A stretch of 64,000 nt of DNA, from assembly GCF_051487185.1 (NCBI RefSeq), contig NZ_JAHVDK010000036.1, positions 17,396-81,395 on the forward strand, in the 5' to 3' direction. This DNA is from Inquilinus limosus_F. GTDB taxonomy: Bacteria; Pseudomonadota; Alphaproteobacteria; DSM-16000; Inquilinaceae. A program made the position numbers and the translations under genes. Numbering within the stretch: the first letter of the stretch is position 1; each line of letters begins with the position of its first letter. The notes beneath the pieces were generated by a model. The model was not told where the DNA came from, did no database searches, and worked only from the letters and a program-made list of their open reading frames with translations. This document shows, piece after piece, positions 1 through 8,490 of the stretch.

Positions 1-562
1 GGGAGGCGTCGAGGAAGTAGGGCACGCCGGCGGCGCGGGCGACGCGACCGATCTCGGCGGCCGGGTTGATCAGCCCGCCATTGGCGCCGATCCAGGTCAG
101 CGACACCAGCGTGACGCGGCCGTCGATCATCGCGGCGAGGGCTTCGGGCGAGGCCCGGCCGGTCTCGTCGCAGGGGATCACCTCGATCGCCGCGCCGGTG
201 CGGGCGGCGGCGCGCTGCATGGTGGTCAGGTTGCCGCCCCATTCCTGGCGGCCGACCAGGATGCGGTCGCCGGCGGACAGGGGAAGGCCGGCGAAGGCCA
301 GGCCCCAGCCCTGGGTGGCGCTGCCGGTGAAAGCGATCTCGCGCGGCGCGGCGCCGACCAGGGCGGCGGCCTCGGCGCGCGCCTCCTCCAAGGCTGGTGC
401 TGCCGCCAGCCCGGCCTCGATCGGGCCGGACACCGCCTCGCGCTGCAGATGGGCCAGGACCGCGTCCAGCACCGGCGCCGGCGGCAGCGAGCCGCCGGCA
501 TGGTTGAAGTGCAGCATCCGGTCGATGCCCGGCGTCTCGGCCCGCAGCCGTGCCACGTCCAT
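1..562 (-). CDS. Class V aminotransferase (cysteine desulfurase-like fold), truncated by the window edge
   Basis: The first 187 codons of a PLP-dependent fold-type I enzyme read from an ATG at 562 off the left end. The N-terminus carries the class V motif HFNHAGGSLPP and a phosphate-binding stretch around FTGSATQGW. The visible end reads VPYFLDAS, which resembles the strand carrying the PLP-pyridine aspartate in the SufS/CsdA/isopenicillin-epimerase superfamily. The Schiff-base lysine lies outside the window, so the substrate cannot be assigned. The start is 2 bp after the stop of the RidA gene, so the two are almost certainly cotranscribed. RidA proteins clear reactive enamine/imine intermediates made by PLP enzymes, which suits this pairing. 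It could be a desulfurase, an aminotransferase or an epimerase-type enzyme. Confidence 0.8.
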   Translation of the reverse strand, partial: MDVARLRAETPGIDRMLHFNHAGGSLPPAPVLDAVLAHLQREAVSGPIEAGLAAAPALEEARAEAAALVGAAPREIAFTGSATQGWGLAFAGLPLSAGDRILVGRQEWGGNLTTMQRAAARTGAAIEVIPCDETGRASPEALAAMIDGRVTLVSLTWIGANGGLINPAAEIGRVARAAGVPYFLDAS

Positions 563-564
563 GG

Positions 565-1035
565 TCAGTCCTCGAGCTCGACGACGGCGTCGACCTCGAC
601 CGCGACGCCGCGCGGCAATGCGGCCACCCCGACCGCGGCGCGGGCGTGCCTGCCCTTGTCACCGAACACCGCGGCGATCAGGTCCGAGGCGCCGTTGCCA
701 ACCTGCGGCTGCTGGGTGAAGCCGGGCGCCGAGGCGACGAAGACGCCGAGCCGGACGACGCGGCGGATGCGGGAGAGCTCGCCGCCGGTCGCGGCCGCGA
801 CCTGGGCCAGGATGGCAAGGGCGCAGAGCTGTGCGGCCTTCTGCCCGTCCTCCAGCGAGACGGTGTCGCCGAGATGGCCGAGATAGGCGGGGCCGTTGCG
901 GTCCTGCGAGATCTGGCCGGAGACGAACAGCAGGTTGCCGGCCTGGACATAAGGCACGTAGTTGGCGGCCGGCGCGGGGGCCTCGGGCAGGTCATGGCCC
1001 AGGGCGGCGACGGCTTCGGCGATGGTCTTCGGCAT
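565..1035 (-). CDS. RidA/YjgF-family protein (enamine/imine deaminase)
   Basis: A 156-residue protein with the RidA fold signatures: YVPYVQAGNLLFVSGQI near residues 25-40, a middle helix with AQLCALAILAQV, and a C-terminal VAALPRGVAVEVDAVVELE. Its length and the PRGVAVEVDA ending match the larger RidA subgroup (about 150 residues) rather than canonical 125-residue RidA. Family members hydrolyse 2-aminoacrylate-type intermediates or bind small ligands in the cytosol. It lies directly upstream of the class V aminotransferase, with a 2 bp gap, so it probably protects against or completes the chemistry of that PLP enzyme. The start is the ATG at 1035 (MPKTIAEAV); reading further upstream gives low-complexity, non-homologous sequence. 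Confidence 0.85.
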   Translation of the reverse strand: MPKTIAEAVAALGHDLPEAPAPAANYVPYVQAGNLLFVSGQISQDRNGPAYLGHLGDTVSLEDGQKAAQLCALAILAQVAAATGGELSRIRRVVRLGVFVASAPGFTQQPQVGNGASDLIAAVFGDKGRHARAAVGVAALPRGVAVEVDAVVELED

Positions 1036-1130
1036 GGTCCGGTCCTGTCGTGAGGATGGCCGGATGCTAGACGCCGCCGGGCGCCACCGACGAACGCGAA
1101 GTTTTCGTCCTATGAGTGACTTGGATTCAC

Positions 1131-2024
1131 CTATGAGGCGGCAGCCGCCTCGCCGCGGATCCAGTCGGCGAAGGCGGCGACGGGCGGGGGCAGGGGGCCC
1201 GGCCGGGTCACCAGCCAATAGCCGAGGCCGGGCGGGGCGAAGGGCGGGCCGCCCAGCGGCTCGACCAGCGCGCCGCTGCGCAGCCTGTCGCCGATCAGCG
1301 CATGCCGGCCCATGGCCACGCCCTGGCCGGCCAGCGCCGCCTCCAGCACGATGTTGTAGTCGTGCAGCATCAGGGTGCGGGCGCGTGCCAGCTCGAAACC
1401 GTGCGCCGCCGACCAGGCCGGCCATTCGATCGGCTCGCGGGCGTAGGACAGCAGCAGGGTGTGGTGCAGAAGGTCGGCCGGGCGCGCGATCGGCGGGCCG
1501 CGCCGCAGCAGCTCCGGGCTGACCACCGGGGCGATCCGGTCGGCCAGCAGCAGCATCGCCTCGACCTCCGGCCAGCCGCCGGTGCCGTAGCGGATCGCCA
1601 GGTCGGCCTCGCCGCCCTTGACGTCCGCCAGGGCGTTGGACGGCTCCAGCCGCAGCTCGATCTCCGGATGCGCGGCGGCGAAGCGGGGCAGGCGCGGCAC
1701 CAGCCAATGGGTGGCGAAGGAGGCGAGCAGGCTGACCCGCAGCAGCGCCCGCCCCGGCGTCCGGACGGCGCGCGTCTCCTCCTCCAGCAGGTCGAAGGCG
1801 CGGCGCACGCCGTCGAGATAGCGCTCGCCCGCCGGGGTCAGGACGATGGCACGGGTCTTGCGCCGGAACAGGGCGGTGCCGAGCTCGCGCTCCAGCCGCT
1901 GCACGTGGTGGCTGATCGCGCTCGGCGTCACCAGCAGCTCCTCGGCGGCGCGGCGGAAGCTCAGATGCCGGCCGGCCGCCTCGAAGGCGCGCAGGGCAGG
2001 CAGGGAGGGCAGGCGCCGCGGCAT
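1131..2024 (-). CDS. LysR-family transcriptional regulator (GcvA-like)
   Basis: A 297-residue LTTR. The N-terminal winged helix (LPALRAFEAAGRHLSFRRAA, then the recognition region VTPSAISHHVQRLE, residues about 8-45) is of the GcvA/AmpR type. It is followed by a linker helix and a periplasmic-binding-like effector domain (about 95-290). It is the last gene of a tight minus-strand operon, 7 bp after glutaminase, which itself follows a GNAT acetyltransferase by 7 bp. The regulator may therefore control glutaminase expression in response to an amino acid, but the effector cannot be read from sequence. No separate promoter is visible in the 7 bp gap. It ends 95 bp before the RidA operon, which could also be a target. 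Confidence 0.9.
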   Translation of the reverse strand: MPRRLPSLPALRAFEAAGRHLSFRRAAEELLVTPSAISHHVQRLERELGTALFRRKTRAIVLTPAGERYLDGVRRAFDLLEEETRAVRTPGRALLRVSLLASFATHWLVPRLPRFAAAHPEIELRLEPSNALADVKGGEADLAIRYGTGGWPEVEAMLLLADRIAPVVSPELLRRGPPIARPADLLHHTLLLSYAREPIEWPAWSAAHGFELARARTLMLHDYNIVLEAALAGQGVAMGRHALIGDRLRSGALVEPLGGPPFAPPGLGYWLVTRPGPLPPPVAAFADWIRGEAAAAS

Positions 2025-2031
2025 CGTCGCC

Positions 2032-2961
2032 TCACGGCCCGAAGACCGACCAGCCCATCACCTTGGCCAGCCGCTCCAGCGCCAGGGTGCCGAGCAGCGA
2101 GTTGCCGTGCTGGTTCAACCCGGGCGACCAGACGGCCACCGAGGCGCGGCCCGGCACGATCGCCAGGATGCCGCCGCCGACGCCGCTCTTGCCCGGCAGG
2201 CCGACGCGGAAGGCGAAGTCGCCGGAGCCGTCGTAATGGCCGCAGGTCAGCATCAGGGCGTTGATCCGCCGCGCCCGCTCCGGCGACACCACGCGATGCC
2301 CGGTCGAGGATCGGCCGCCGCCATCGGCCAGGAACAGCCCGGCGGTGGCGAGCTGGCGGCAGGTCATGGCGATGGCGCATTGATGGACATAGACGCCGAG
2401 CGTCAGCTCCACCGGATGCATCAGGTTGCCGAAGGACTTCATATAGGCGGCCAGCGCCATGTTGCGGAACGCGGTCCCGGCCTCCGACCGCGCCACCGTC
2501 TCGTCGATGGCGATGCTCTCGTCGTCGGCCAGCCCGCGGACGAAGCGCAGGATCGAGCCGATCGCCTCGCGCGGCTGGTGCCCGGCCAGGACCACATCGG
2601 TCACCACCAGCGCGCCGGCGTTGATGAAGGGATTCCGCGGCACGCCCTCCTCGTGTTCGAGCTGGACGATCGAGTTGAAGGCGTTGCCCGACGGCTCGCG
2701 CCCCACCCGCCGCCACAGCGCGTCGCCGACGGCGCCGAGCGCCAGGGTCAGGGTGAAGACCTTGGAGATGCTCTGGATCGAGAACGGCACCTCGGCGTCG
2801 CCGGCGCTGTGGAAGCCGCCGTCCAGGGTGGATACCGCGATGCCGAACTGGCCGATATCGACCTTCGCCAGCTCCGGGATGTAGCCGGCGACCTCGCCGC
2901 GCCGCTGCTCCCGCGCCATGGCGTCGGCGATCCCGCCGACGATCTCGCTCAGATCCGGCAT
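2032..2961 (-). CDS. glsA: Glutaminase (serine beta-lactamase fold)
   Basis: A 309-residue enzyme that hydrolyses L-glutamine to glutamate and ammonia in the cytosol. The catalytic Ser-x-x-Lys is visible as S64-I-S-K67 within PFSIQSISKVF, matching the spacing and position in YneH/YbgJ-type glutaminases. Other conserved blocks are GREPSGNAFNSI, NPFINAGALV and the glycine-rich GLPGKSGVGGGILA with the LNQHGNS motif. The length is normal for the family (about 305-310). It sits between a GNAT gene and a LysR gene with 7 bp gaps on each side, so these three form one transcript. Translation starts at ATG 2961; no better start is apparent. Confidence 0.95.
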   Translation of the reverse strand: MPDLSEIVGGIADAMAREQRRGEVAGYIPELAKVDIGQFGIAVSTLDGGFHSAGDAEVPFSIQSISKVFTLTLALGAVGDALWRRVGREPSGNAFNSIVQLEHEEGVPRNPFINAGALVVTDVVLAGHQPREAIGSILRFVRGLADDESIAIDETVARSEAGTAFRNMALAAYMKSFGNLMHPVELTLGVYVHQCAIAMTCRQLATAGLFLADGGGRSSTGHRVVSPERARRINALMLTCGHYDGSGDFAFRVGLPGKSGVGGGILAIVPGRASVAVWSPGLNQHGNSLLGTLALERLAKVMGWSVFGP

Positions 2962-2968
2962 TCCCGGC

Positions 2969-3547
2969 TCAGCCCGCCCGGTCGATCGTCATGTACAGGG
3001 CGGCGCCGTCGGGCGTGTCGATCGGGCCGCGGCGCCGGAACCCGGCCTTCTCATAGGCGCGGATCGCGGCGGCGTTGGCCGGGGCCGGGTCGACCTGCAC
3101 CCGCGCCGTCTCCGGCAGGGCCAGCAGGCGGCGCAGCACCAGCCGGATCAGCCGGGTGCCCATGCCGCGGCCGATCACGTCGGTCTCGCCCAGGAACAGA
3201 TCGATGCCGAAGGTCTCGCGCGGCAGCTCATGCGCGGCCCAGAACGGGTCGGGGTTGGCGTGGTAGACATGCATGTAGCCGATCGGCCGGCTGCCCTCCT
3301 GCGCTAAGAACGGGGCGATGTTCGGCTCGACCAGATGGGCGGCGATCTGCGCCAGCTCCTCCTCCGGGTCGCCCCACCAGCGCATGACATGCGGCAGCTC
3401 CAGCCAGCGGGCGATGATCGGCAGGTCCTCGATCCTGAGCGCGTTGAGGCCGATCGACGGGTCGACGGCATCGGCGATGCGCTGATCCGCCAGCTTCAGC
3501 GCGACGGCGGCCGGCCCGGCTGCGGGGAAGGGATGGTCGTCGCTCAT
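2969..3547 (-). CDS. GNAT-family N-acetyltransferase, AAC(6')/siderophore-acyltransferase-like subgroup
   Basis: A 192-residue GNAT. The N-terminal pattern WLELPHVMRWWGDPEEEL and the later RPIGYMHVYHA are typical of the subgroup containing AAC(6')-type and IucB/RimI-like acyltransferases. The acetyl-CoA pyrophosphate-binding loop is seen as VIGRGMGTRLIRLVL (about residues 123-137). The C-terminal ANAAAIRAYEKAGF is the usual GNAT motif B. It heads the GNAT-glsA-LysR operon. The substrate is unknown. The fold alone does not show aminoglycoside modification, and the glutaminase neighbour suggests amino-acid or amine metabolism. The 128 bp upstream (3548-3675) show no gene and no clear terminator. 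Confidence 0.85.
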   Translation of the reverse strand: MSDDHPFPAAGPAAVALKLADQRIADAVDPSIGLNALRIEDLPIIARWLELPHVMRWWGDPEEELAQIAAHLVEPNIAPFLAQEGSRPIGYMHVYHANPDPFWAAHELPRETFGIDLFLGETDVIGRGMGTRLIRLVLRRLLALPETARVQVDPAPANAAAIRAYEKAGFRRRGPIDTPDGAALYMTIDRAG

Positions 3548-3675
3548 GCCGCGCCGGGGGCGGCGATCCCGCCGTGTCGGGGAAGGGAAGGGGTCATGGA
3601 CGGCATCGGCGCTACGAACGGGTCAAGAACCTGTACCCGATCACGGCGGACGGTCAAAGGGTCCTGTGCCGCAAC

Positions 3676-4181
3676 TCAGAGATCGTACGGCAGCTCCTCG
3701 TCCCTCTGGTTCAGGAACAGCAGGACGAGGCCGGTGACGGTCAGGAACAGATGCGCGGCCGGCTGGCCGTTCCACTCCTTCGACTGCCACATGGCGAACC
3801 ATTCGCCGCCGATGGCGACGAAGCCGAAGGCGTAGAGCAGGAAGCCCATGCCGACACCAGCCAGCGCCGGCGCCTTGGCCCGGGCGAAGACGGCGGCGGG
3901 CGCATCCCAGCGCAGCGCCATGCTGACGGCACCGACCCAGCAGACGACTGCGGTGGCCATCTGCCAGATGATGATCAGGGCGTAGACGAGATGGTGGGCC
4001 CACGGAACGTCGATCGCCCGCCACATCAGGGCGGGCGACCGGAAGGTGGTGTCCATCGCCAGCACATGCTGGACGAAGGCGAAGTTGGGCCCGTAGTCGG
4101 TCAGGTTGCCGACCGCGACCAGGGTGAAGAACAGGGCAATGCCGGCTGTCGCCAGGATCTTGAAGACCCTGGCGGTCAGCA

Positions 4182-4182
<1 letters not shown>
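3676..4182 (-). CDS. DUF2165 family integral membrane protein
   Basis: A 168-residue, four-helix membrane protein with DUF2165 hallmarks: an N-terminal helix ending VGNLTDYGPNF, the middle HHLVYALIIIWQMATAVVCW, and a C-terminal GGEWFAMWQSKEWNGQ preceding a last helix. The function of the family is unknown. The start is the ATG at 4182. Its first base is the last base of the TGA stop of the upstream ABC ATPase gene (TGATG), so translation is probably coupled. A TTG one codon upstream is possible but unnecessary. The coupling implies a working link to the ATPase, although this protein does not look like an ABC permease and lacks an EAA loop. Confidence 0.85.
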
Positions 4183-5315
<1,133 letters not shown>

Positions 5316-5456
5316 GTTTCCTCCACTGCGCAAACTTTGTCCGCACCATATCCAGCACGGGCGGCGGAGGCCAGCATTTTGGAACGGGCCGCGCCAAATC
5401 GTCTGATGTTTGCACGATTCTGATCCGGACGTCCGGGCCGCCAGCCTCGCAATCGA

Positions 5457-5485
5457 TTGACACGGGCGCGGCCTGTCCCCTTAAT
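5457..5485 (+). promoter_or_regulatory. Predicted sigma-70 promoter for the HpnL-like/CDP-alcohol transferase operon
   Basis: TTGACA at 5457-5462, a 17 bp spacer, then CTTAAT at 5480-5485 (6/6 and 4/6 matches to consensus). It lies in the divergent spacer between the ABC ATPase gene and the HpnL-like gene and faces the latter. Transcription would begin near 5492, giving a leader of about 70 nt that contains a strong ribosome-binding site and a possible short peptide. Confidence 0.55.
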
Positions 5486-5513
5486 CCGCCCGCCCGAGAG
5501 GAGCCGCCGCGGC

Positions 5514-5564
5514 ATGCCGATCCAAGATCCTATCCCGCTCGCCAGGACCGGCGCCGCATCGTGA
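5514..5564 (+). CDS. Possible 16-residue leader peptide coupled to the HpnL-like gene
   Basis: An ATG at 5514 follows the purine-rich GAGAGGAG by 10 bp and encodes MPIQDPIPLARTGAAS. Its TGA stop overlaps the GTG start of the next gene (GTGA at 5561-5564). The large gene itself has only a weak, distant Shine-Dalgarno, so translational coupling through this short frame is plausible. The peptide is not rich in a single amino acid, so classical attenuation is not suggested. It may simply be a ribosome-loading site. Confidence 0.3.
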   Translation: MPIQDPIPLARTGAAS

Positions 5565-6562
5565 CCCGCCGCGCCATCAAGCTCGCCACCGCCCTGGTCG
5601 GGCTCGCCGGGCTGTGCGGCGTCATCGGGCTGGTCGCCTCCCAGAACGCCGAGGCGGTGCTGCGGCTGCTGCTGGGCGCCAGCGGCGGCATCCTGCTGGT
5701 GATTGCCTTCCATTTTCTGCCCTTGGCCTGCTCGGCGCTGGGCTGGCGCGCTGCCATGCGGCCGCTGTGGTCGGCCGGGCCCGGCATCTTCGTCTGGGCG
5801 CGGCTGGTGCGGGAATCGGCCAATGCGGTGCTGCCGGTGGCCCAGGTCGGCGGCAATGTGCTCGGCGCCCGCGTGCTGGCGCTGCACGGCGCCGGTACGG
5901 TCCCGGCCGGCGCTGGGATGCTGGTCGACCTTACCTTCGAATTCCTGAGCCAGATCGTCTTCTTCGCCATCGGTCTCGTGGTGCTGCTGCTGATCGGCAG
6001 CGGCGACATGCTGCGCTGGGGCGGGCTCGGCCTGATGGTCGCGGTCCTGACCGGCGTCGCCTTCGTGCTGGTGCAGCGCTGGGGCATGTTCCGGCTGTTC
6101 GAGCAGCTGCTGGGCCGGATCGCCCGGCAGTTCGACTGGCCGGCGCTGGGGTCGCTGGCCGGGCTGCACGACACGATGATGGCGATCTACCGCGACCGCC
6201 GGGCGATGGCGCTGTCGGGGGCCTGGCATCTGGCGGCCTGGTTGTTCGGCGCCGGCGAGGTCTGGCTGGCCCTGCAGGTGCTGGGCGCCGACATCGGCTT
6301 CGCCGAGGCCCTGGTGATGGAAAGCCTGGGCCAGGCGGTACGCACCGCCGCCTTCCTGGTGCCGGGGGCGCTCGGCGTCCAGGACGGCAGCCTGCTGGCG
6401 CTGGGCGTGATGTTCGGCCTGCCGCCGGAGCTCGCCCTCTCGGTGGCGCTGGTCAAGCGCATCCGCGAGCTGCTGCTGCATGCCCCGGCCCTCCTGATCT
6501 GGTACCTCATTGAAGGCCGGCGCCTGCTGCGGACGCCGGAGGTTGCGCGCGAGCAGGCATGA
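5561..6562 (+). CDS. HpnL-like / lysylphosphatidylglycerol-synthase-type integral membrane protein
   Basis: A 333-residue protein with about eight predicted membrane helices. Its layout matches the UPF0104/LPG-synthase transmembrane region superfamily: an early long hydrophobic helix, RESANAVLPVAQVGGNVLGARVL, and the late ESLGQAVRTAAFLVPGALGVQDGSLLAL. The first and last of these are the characteristic motifs of the hopanoid-associated HpnL group (TIGR03476-type). The family is thought to move or handle lipids. It starts at GTG 5561 and overlaps the next gene by 4 bp (ATGA), so it forms one unit with a CDP-alcohol phosphatidyltransferase. The gene symbol is withheld because other hopanoid genes are not in view. 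Confidence 0.8.
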   Translation: MTRRAIKLATALVGLAGLCGVIGLVASQNAEAVLRLLLGASGGILLVIAFHFLPLACSALGWRAAMRPLWSAGPGIFVWARLVRESANAVLPVAQVGGNVLGARVLALHGAGTVPAGAGMLVDLTFEFLSQIVFFAIGLVVLLLIGSGDMLRWGGLGLMVAVLTGVAFVLVQRWGMFRLFEQLLGRIARQFDWPALGSLAGLHDTMMAIYRDRRAMALSGAWHLAAWLFGAGEVWLALQVLGADIGFAEALVMESLGQAVRTAAFLVPGALGVQDGSLLALGVMFGLPPELALSVALVKRIRELLLHAPALLIWYLIEGRRLLRTPEVAREQA

Positions 6563-7185
6563 AGTCGATCTACACCCAGCCCCACACCTCCTGGACCCAT
6601 CGCCTGACCCGGATCATGGTGCGGCCCCTGGTCGGCACCCGGGTCACGCCGAACCATCTGACCACCGGGCGCCTCGTCACCGGCCTCGCCAGCTGCGCCG
6701 CCTTCGCCGTCGGCGACGCGCGCTGGACCCTCTGGGGCGGGGTGATCTGGCTGGTCTCCTGTCTGCTCGACCGGGCGGATGGCGAGCTGGCGCGGCTCGG
6801 CAACAGCTCCTCGCGCTTCGGCCATGTCTACGACACGCTTTGCGATCTCGCGGTCAACGCGCTGATGTTCCTGGCGATCGGCATCGGGCTGCGTACCGGC
6901 TGGCTGGGCGAGATCGGTCCGCTGCTCGGCCTCCTGGCGAGCGCCGGGGTGCTGCTGGCCTCGATCCTGTCGACGCGGCTGGAGGCGGCGGGCGCGGTCG
7001 AGACCAAGGCCTATGTCGGCATTCTCGGCTTCGACTTCGACGACGCGCTCTACCTGTTCGCGCCGGCGGCCTGGTTCGGGCTGTTCCCCTACATCCTGAT
7101 CGGCGCGGCGATCGGCGGGCCGTTCTTCGCCATCCTGACCGCGGTGCGCCTTCGCGCCGCACGGGCGGAGACCGGGGCAGGATAG
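6559..7185 (+). CDS. CDP-alcohol phosphatidyltransferase family membrane enzyme
   Basis: A 208-residue membrane protein with a complete CDP-alcohol phosphotransferase motif, Dx2DGx2ARx8Gx3Dx3D, in LLDRADGELAR followed by FGHVYDTLCD (about residues 73-100). All four metal-binding aspartates are present. About five or six membrane helices follow the usual pattern. It would transfer a phosphoalcohol onto a lipid or second alcohol at the inner membrane; donor and acceptor cannot be read. It overlaps the HpnL-like gene by 4 bp, so the pair should be translated together, which suggests a synthase plus lipid-handling partner. The N-terminus is short and lacks any fused cytidylyltransferase. Confidence 0.88.
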   Translation: MKSIYTQPHTSWTHRLTRIMVRPLVGTRVTPNHLTTGRLVTGLASCAAFAVGDARWTLWGGVIWLVSCLLDRADGELARLGNSSSRFGHVYDTLCDLAVNALMFLAIGIGLRTGWLGEIGPLLGLLASAGVLLASILSTRLEAAGAVETKAYVGILGFDFDDALYLFAPAAWFGLFPYILIGAAIGGPFFAILTAVRLRAARAETGAG

Positions 7186-7193
7186 AGCGCCTA

Positions 7194-7221
7194 TTGACAC
7201 TCATTCGCAGTCTCATCTAAA
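7194..7221 (+). promoter_or_regulatory. Predicted sigma-70 promoter of the Bfd gene
   Basis: TTGACA at 7194-7199, a 16 bp spacer and TCTAAA at 7216-7221, about 30 bp before the Bfd start. The spacer contains the imperfect repeated element CTCAT (7200-7204 and 7212-7216). Bfd genes are commonly iron-regulated, but no convincing Fur or Irr palindrome is present here, so only the promoter is claimed. Confidence 0.5.
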
Positions 7222-7251
7222 TCCGGCGGACCACACCGGAGCCGCCGACGC

Positions 7252-7452
7252 ATGTACATCTGCATCTGCAACGCCCTGAACGACACTCAGATCCGGTGTG
7301 CCGTCGAATCAGGAGCTAAAAACGCGGGGCAGGTCTATGCCGGGCTCGGCTGCGCGCCGCGCTGCGGCAAATGCGTCACCGCCATCCGGCAGATGGTGAA
7401 TGAGGCCAACCGCGAGCAGGACGACGCGCCGGTCCTCCTCGCCGCCGAGTAA
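7252..7452 (+). CDS. bfd: Bacterioferritin-associated ferredoxin (BFD-like [2Fe-2S] protein)
   Basis: A 66-residue protein. The [2Fe-2S] ligands appear at C4, C6, C38 and C41 (MYICIC... and CAPRCGKC), the spacing found in E. coli Bfd; an extra cysteine at 34 adds to the cluster loop. Bfd docks on bacterioferritin and passes electrons to release stored iron. No bacterioferritin gene is next to it here. It has its own predicted promoter (7194-7221) and stands apart from the upstream phospholipid-enzyme operon. The glutamate/aspartate-containing tail beyond residue 50 is dispensable in the family. Confidence 0.92.
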   Translation: MYICICNALNDTQIRCAVESGAKNAGQVYAGLGCAPRCGKCVTAIRQMVNEANREQDDAPVLLAAE

Positions 7453-7489
7453 GCCGCCTCTGTACCTGGCGCTGTCGCGGTGCTAGCCA

Positions 7490-7516
7490 GCCTCCCTAGA
7501 GTTCGAAAAGGGAGGC
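7490..7516 (+). promoter_or_regulatory. Stem-loop that buries the ribosome-binding site of the nucleoside hydrolase gene
   Basis: GCCTCCCT at 7490-7497 is perfectly complementary to AGGGAGGC at 7509-7516, with an 11 nt loop. The 3' arm contains the Shine-Dalgarno GGGAGG (7510-7515), 5 bp before the GTG start at 7521. If the RNA folds this way, ribosome access would be blocked until the stem opens. It could be a translational control element or a coincidence of GC-rich sequence. Confidence 0.4.
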
Positions 7517-7520
7517 CAGG

Positions 7521-8483
7521 GTGGCTGAGACCGGGCGCATCATCATCGACACCGATCCGGGCCAGGACGACGCCATCGCCATCCTGCTGGCGATCGCCTC
7601 GCCGGAGCTGGAGATCGCCGGCATCACCACGGTGGCCGGCAATGTGCCGCTGCACCTGACCACCGCCAACGCGCTGAAGCTGTGCGAGCTGGCCGGGCGC
7701 ACCGATATCCCGGTGGTCGCCGGCTCGATCCGCCCGCTGGTGCGGCCCCTGGTCACGGCCGAGGCGGTGCATGGCAAGACCGGCCTCGACGGCTCCGGCC
7801 TGCCCCATCCCGTGACCAGGCCGGTGCCGGGCCATGCGGTCGACTGGATCATCGACACGATCATGGCGGCGCCGGAGGGCACCTACACCCTGTGCCCGCT
7901 CGGGCCGCTGACCAACATCGCCTCGGCCCTGATCCGCGAGCCGAAGATCGTACCGCGCATCCGCGAGATCGTGTTCATGGGCGGCGGCTTCTTCGAGGGC
8001 GGCAACACCACCCCGGCGGCCGAGTTCAACATCTATGTCGACCCGCACGCCGCCCATGTGGTGCTGACCAGCGGCATCAAGCTGACCATGGTGCCGCTCG
8101 ACGTCACCCACAAGGCGCTGATCTCCCGCGCCTGGCTCGACAAGGTGGCGGCGCTCGACACGCCGGTGGCGAAGAGCGTGGTCGGCATGCTGGATTTCTA
8201 CGAGCGCTTCGACATGGACCGCTACGGCACAGCCGGAGGCCCGCTGCACGACCCCTGCGTCATCGCCTATCTGCTGCAGCCGGAGCTGTTCCGCGGCCGC
8301 GACTGCCATGTCGCGGTCGAGCTGGCGGGCGAGCACACGCTGGGCATGACCGTGGTCGACTGGTGGGGCATGGCCGAGAAATGGGGCCGCGGCGAGGACA
8401 GGCCGAAGAACTGCCGCGTGCTGCGCGACATCGACGCCGACGGCTTCTTCGAGCTGATCTACCAGGCGCTGCGGCGGCTGTGA
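7521..8483 (+). CDS. Inosine-uridine-preferring nucleoside hydrolase family protein
   Basis: A 320-residue N-ribohydrolase that cleaves the N-glycosidic bond of ribonucleosides. The calcium-binding/catalytic motif DTDPGQDDA is at residues 10-18. Further conserved parts are the middle LCPLGPLTNIA, the VFMGGG block and a C-terminal HDPCVIAYLL with the family's late histidine and aspartate. Length is normal. It starts with GTG at 7521, 5 bp after GGGAGG; that site lies in a potential stem-loop. The gene is followed after 7 bp by an iron-dependent alcohol dehydrogenase, so the two are likely cotranscribed. Base preference (purine or pyrimidine) cannot be told from sequence. Confidence 0.92.
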   Translation: MAETGRIIIDTDPGQDDAIAILLAIASPELEIAGITTVAGNVPLHLTTANALKLCELAGRTDIPVVAGSIRPLVRPLVTAEAVHGKTGLDGSGLPHPVTRPVPGHAVDWIIDTIMAAPEGTYTLCPLGPLTNIASALIREPKIVPRIREIVFMGGGFFEGGNTTPAAEFNIYVDPHAAHVVLTSGIKLTMVPLDVTHKALISRAWLDKVAALDTPVAKSVVGMLDFYERFDMDRYGTAGGPLHDPCVIAYLLQPELFRGRDCHVAVELAGEHTLGMTVVDWWGMAEKWGRGEDRPKNCRVLRDIDADGFFELIYQALRRL

Positions 8484-8490
8484 GGCGGCC

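Noticed and set aside
2969..3547. Aminoglycoside 6'-N-acetyltransferase resistance gene
   Set aside because: Only the general GNAT subgroup resemblance is visible. The operon with glutaminase and LysR points to metabolism, so a resistance label is not justified.
7194..7222. Fur or Irr box in front of bfd
   Set aside because: Only an imperfect CTCAT direct repeat is present. It matches neither a 19-bp Fur palindrome nor an Irr motif well.
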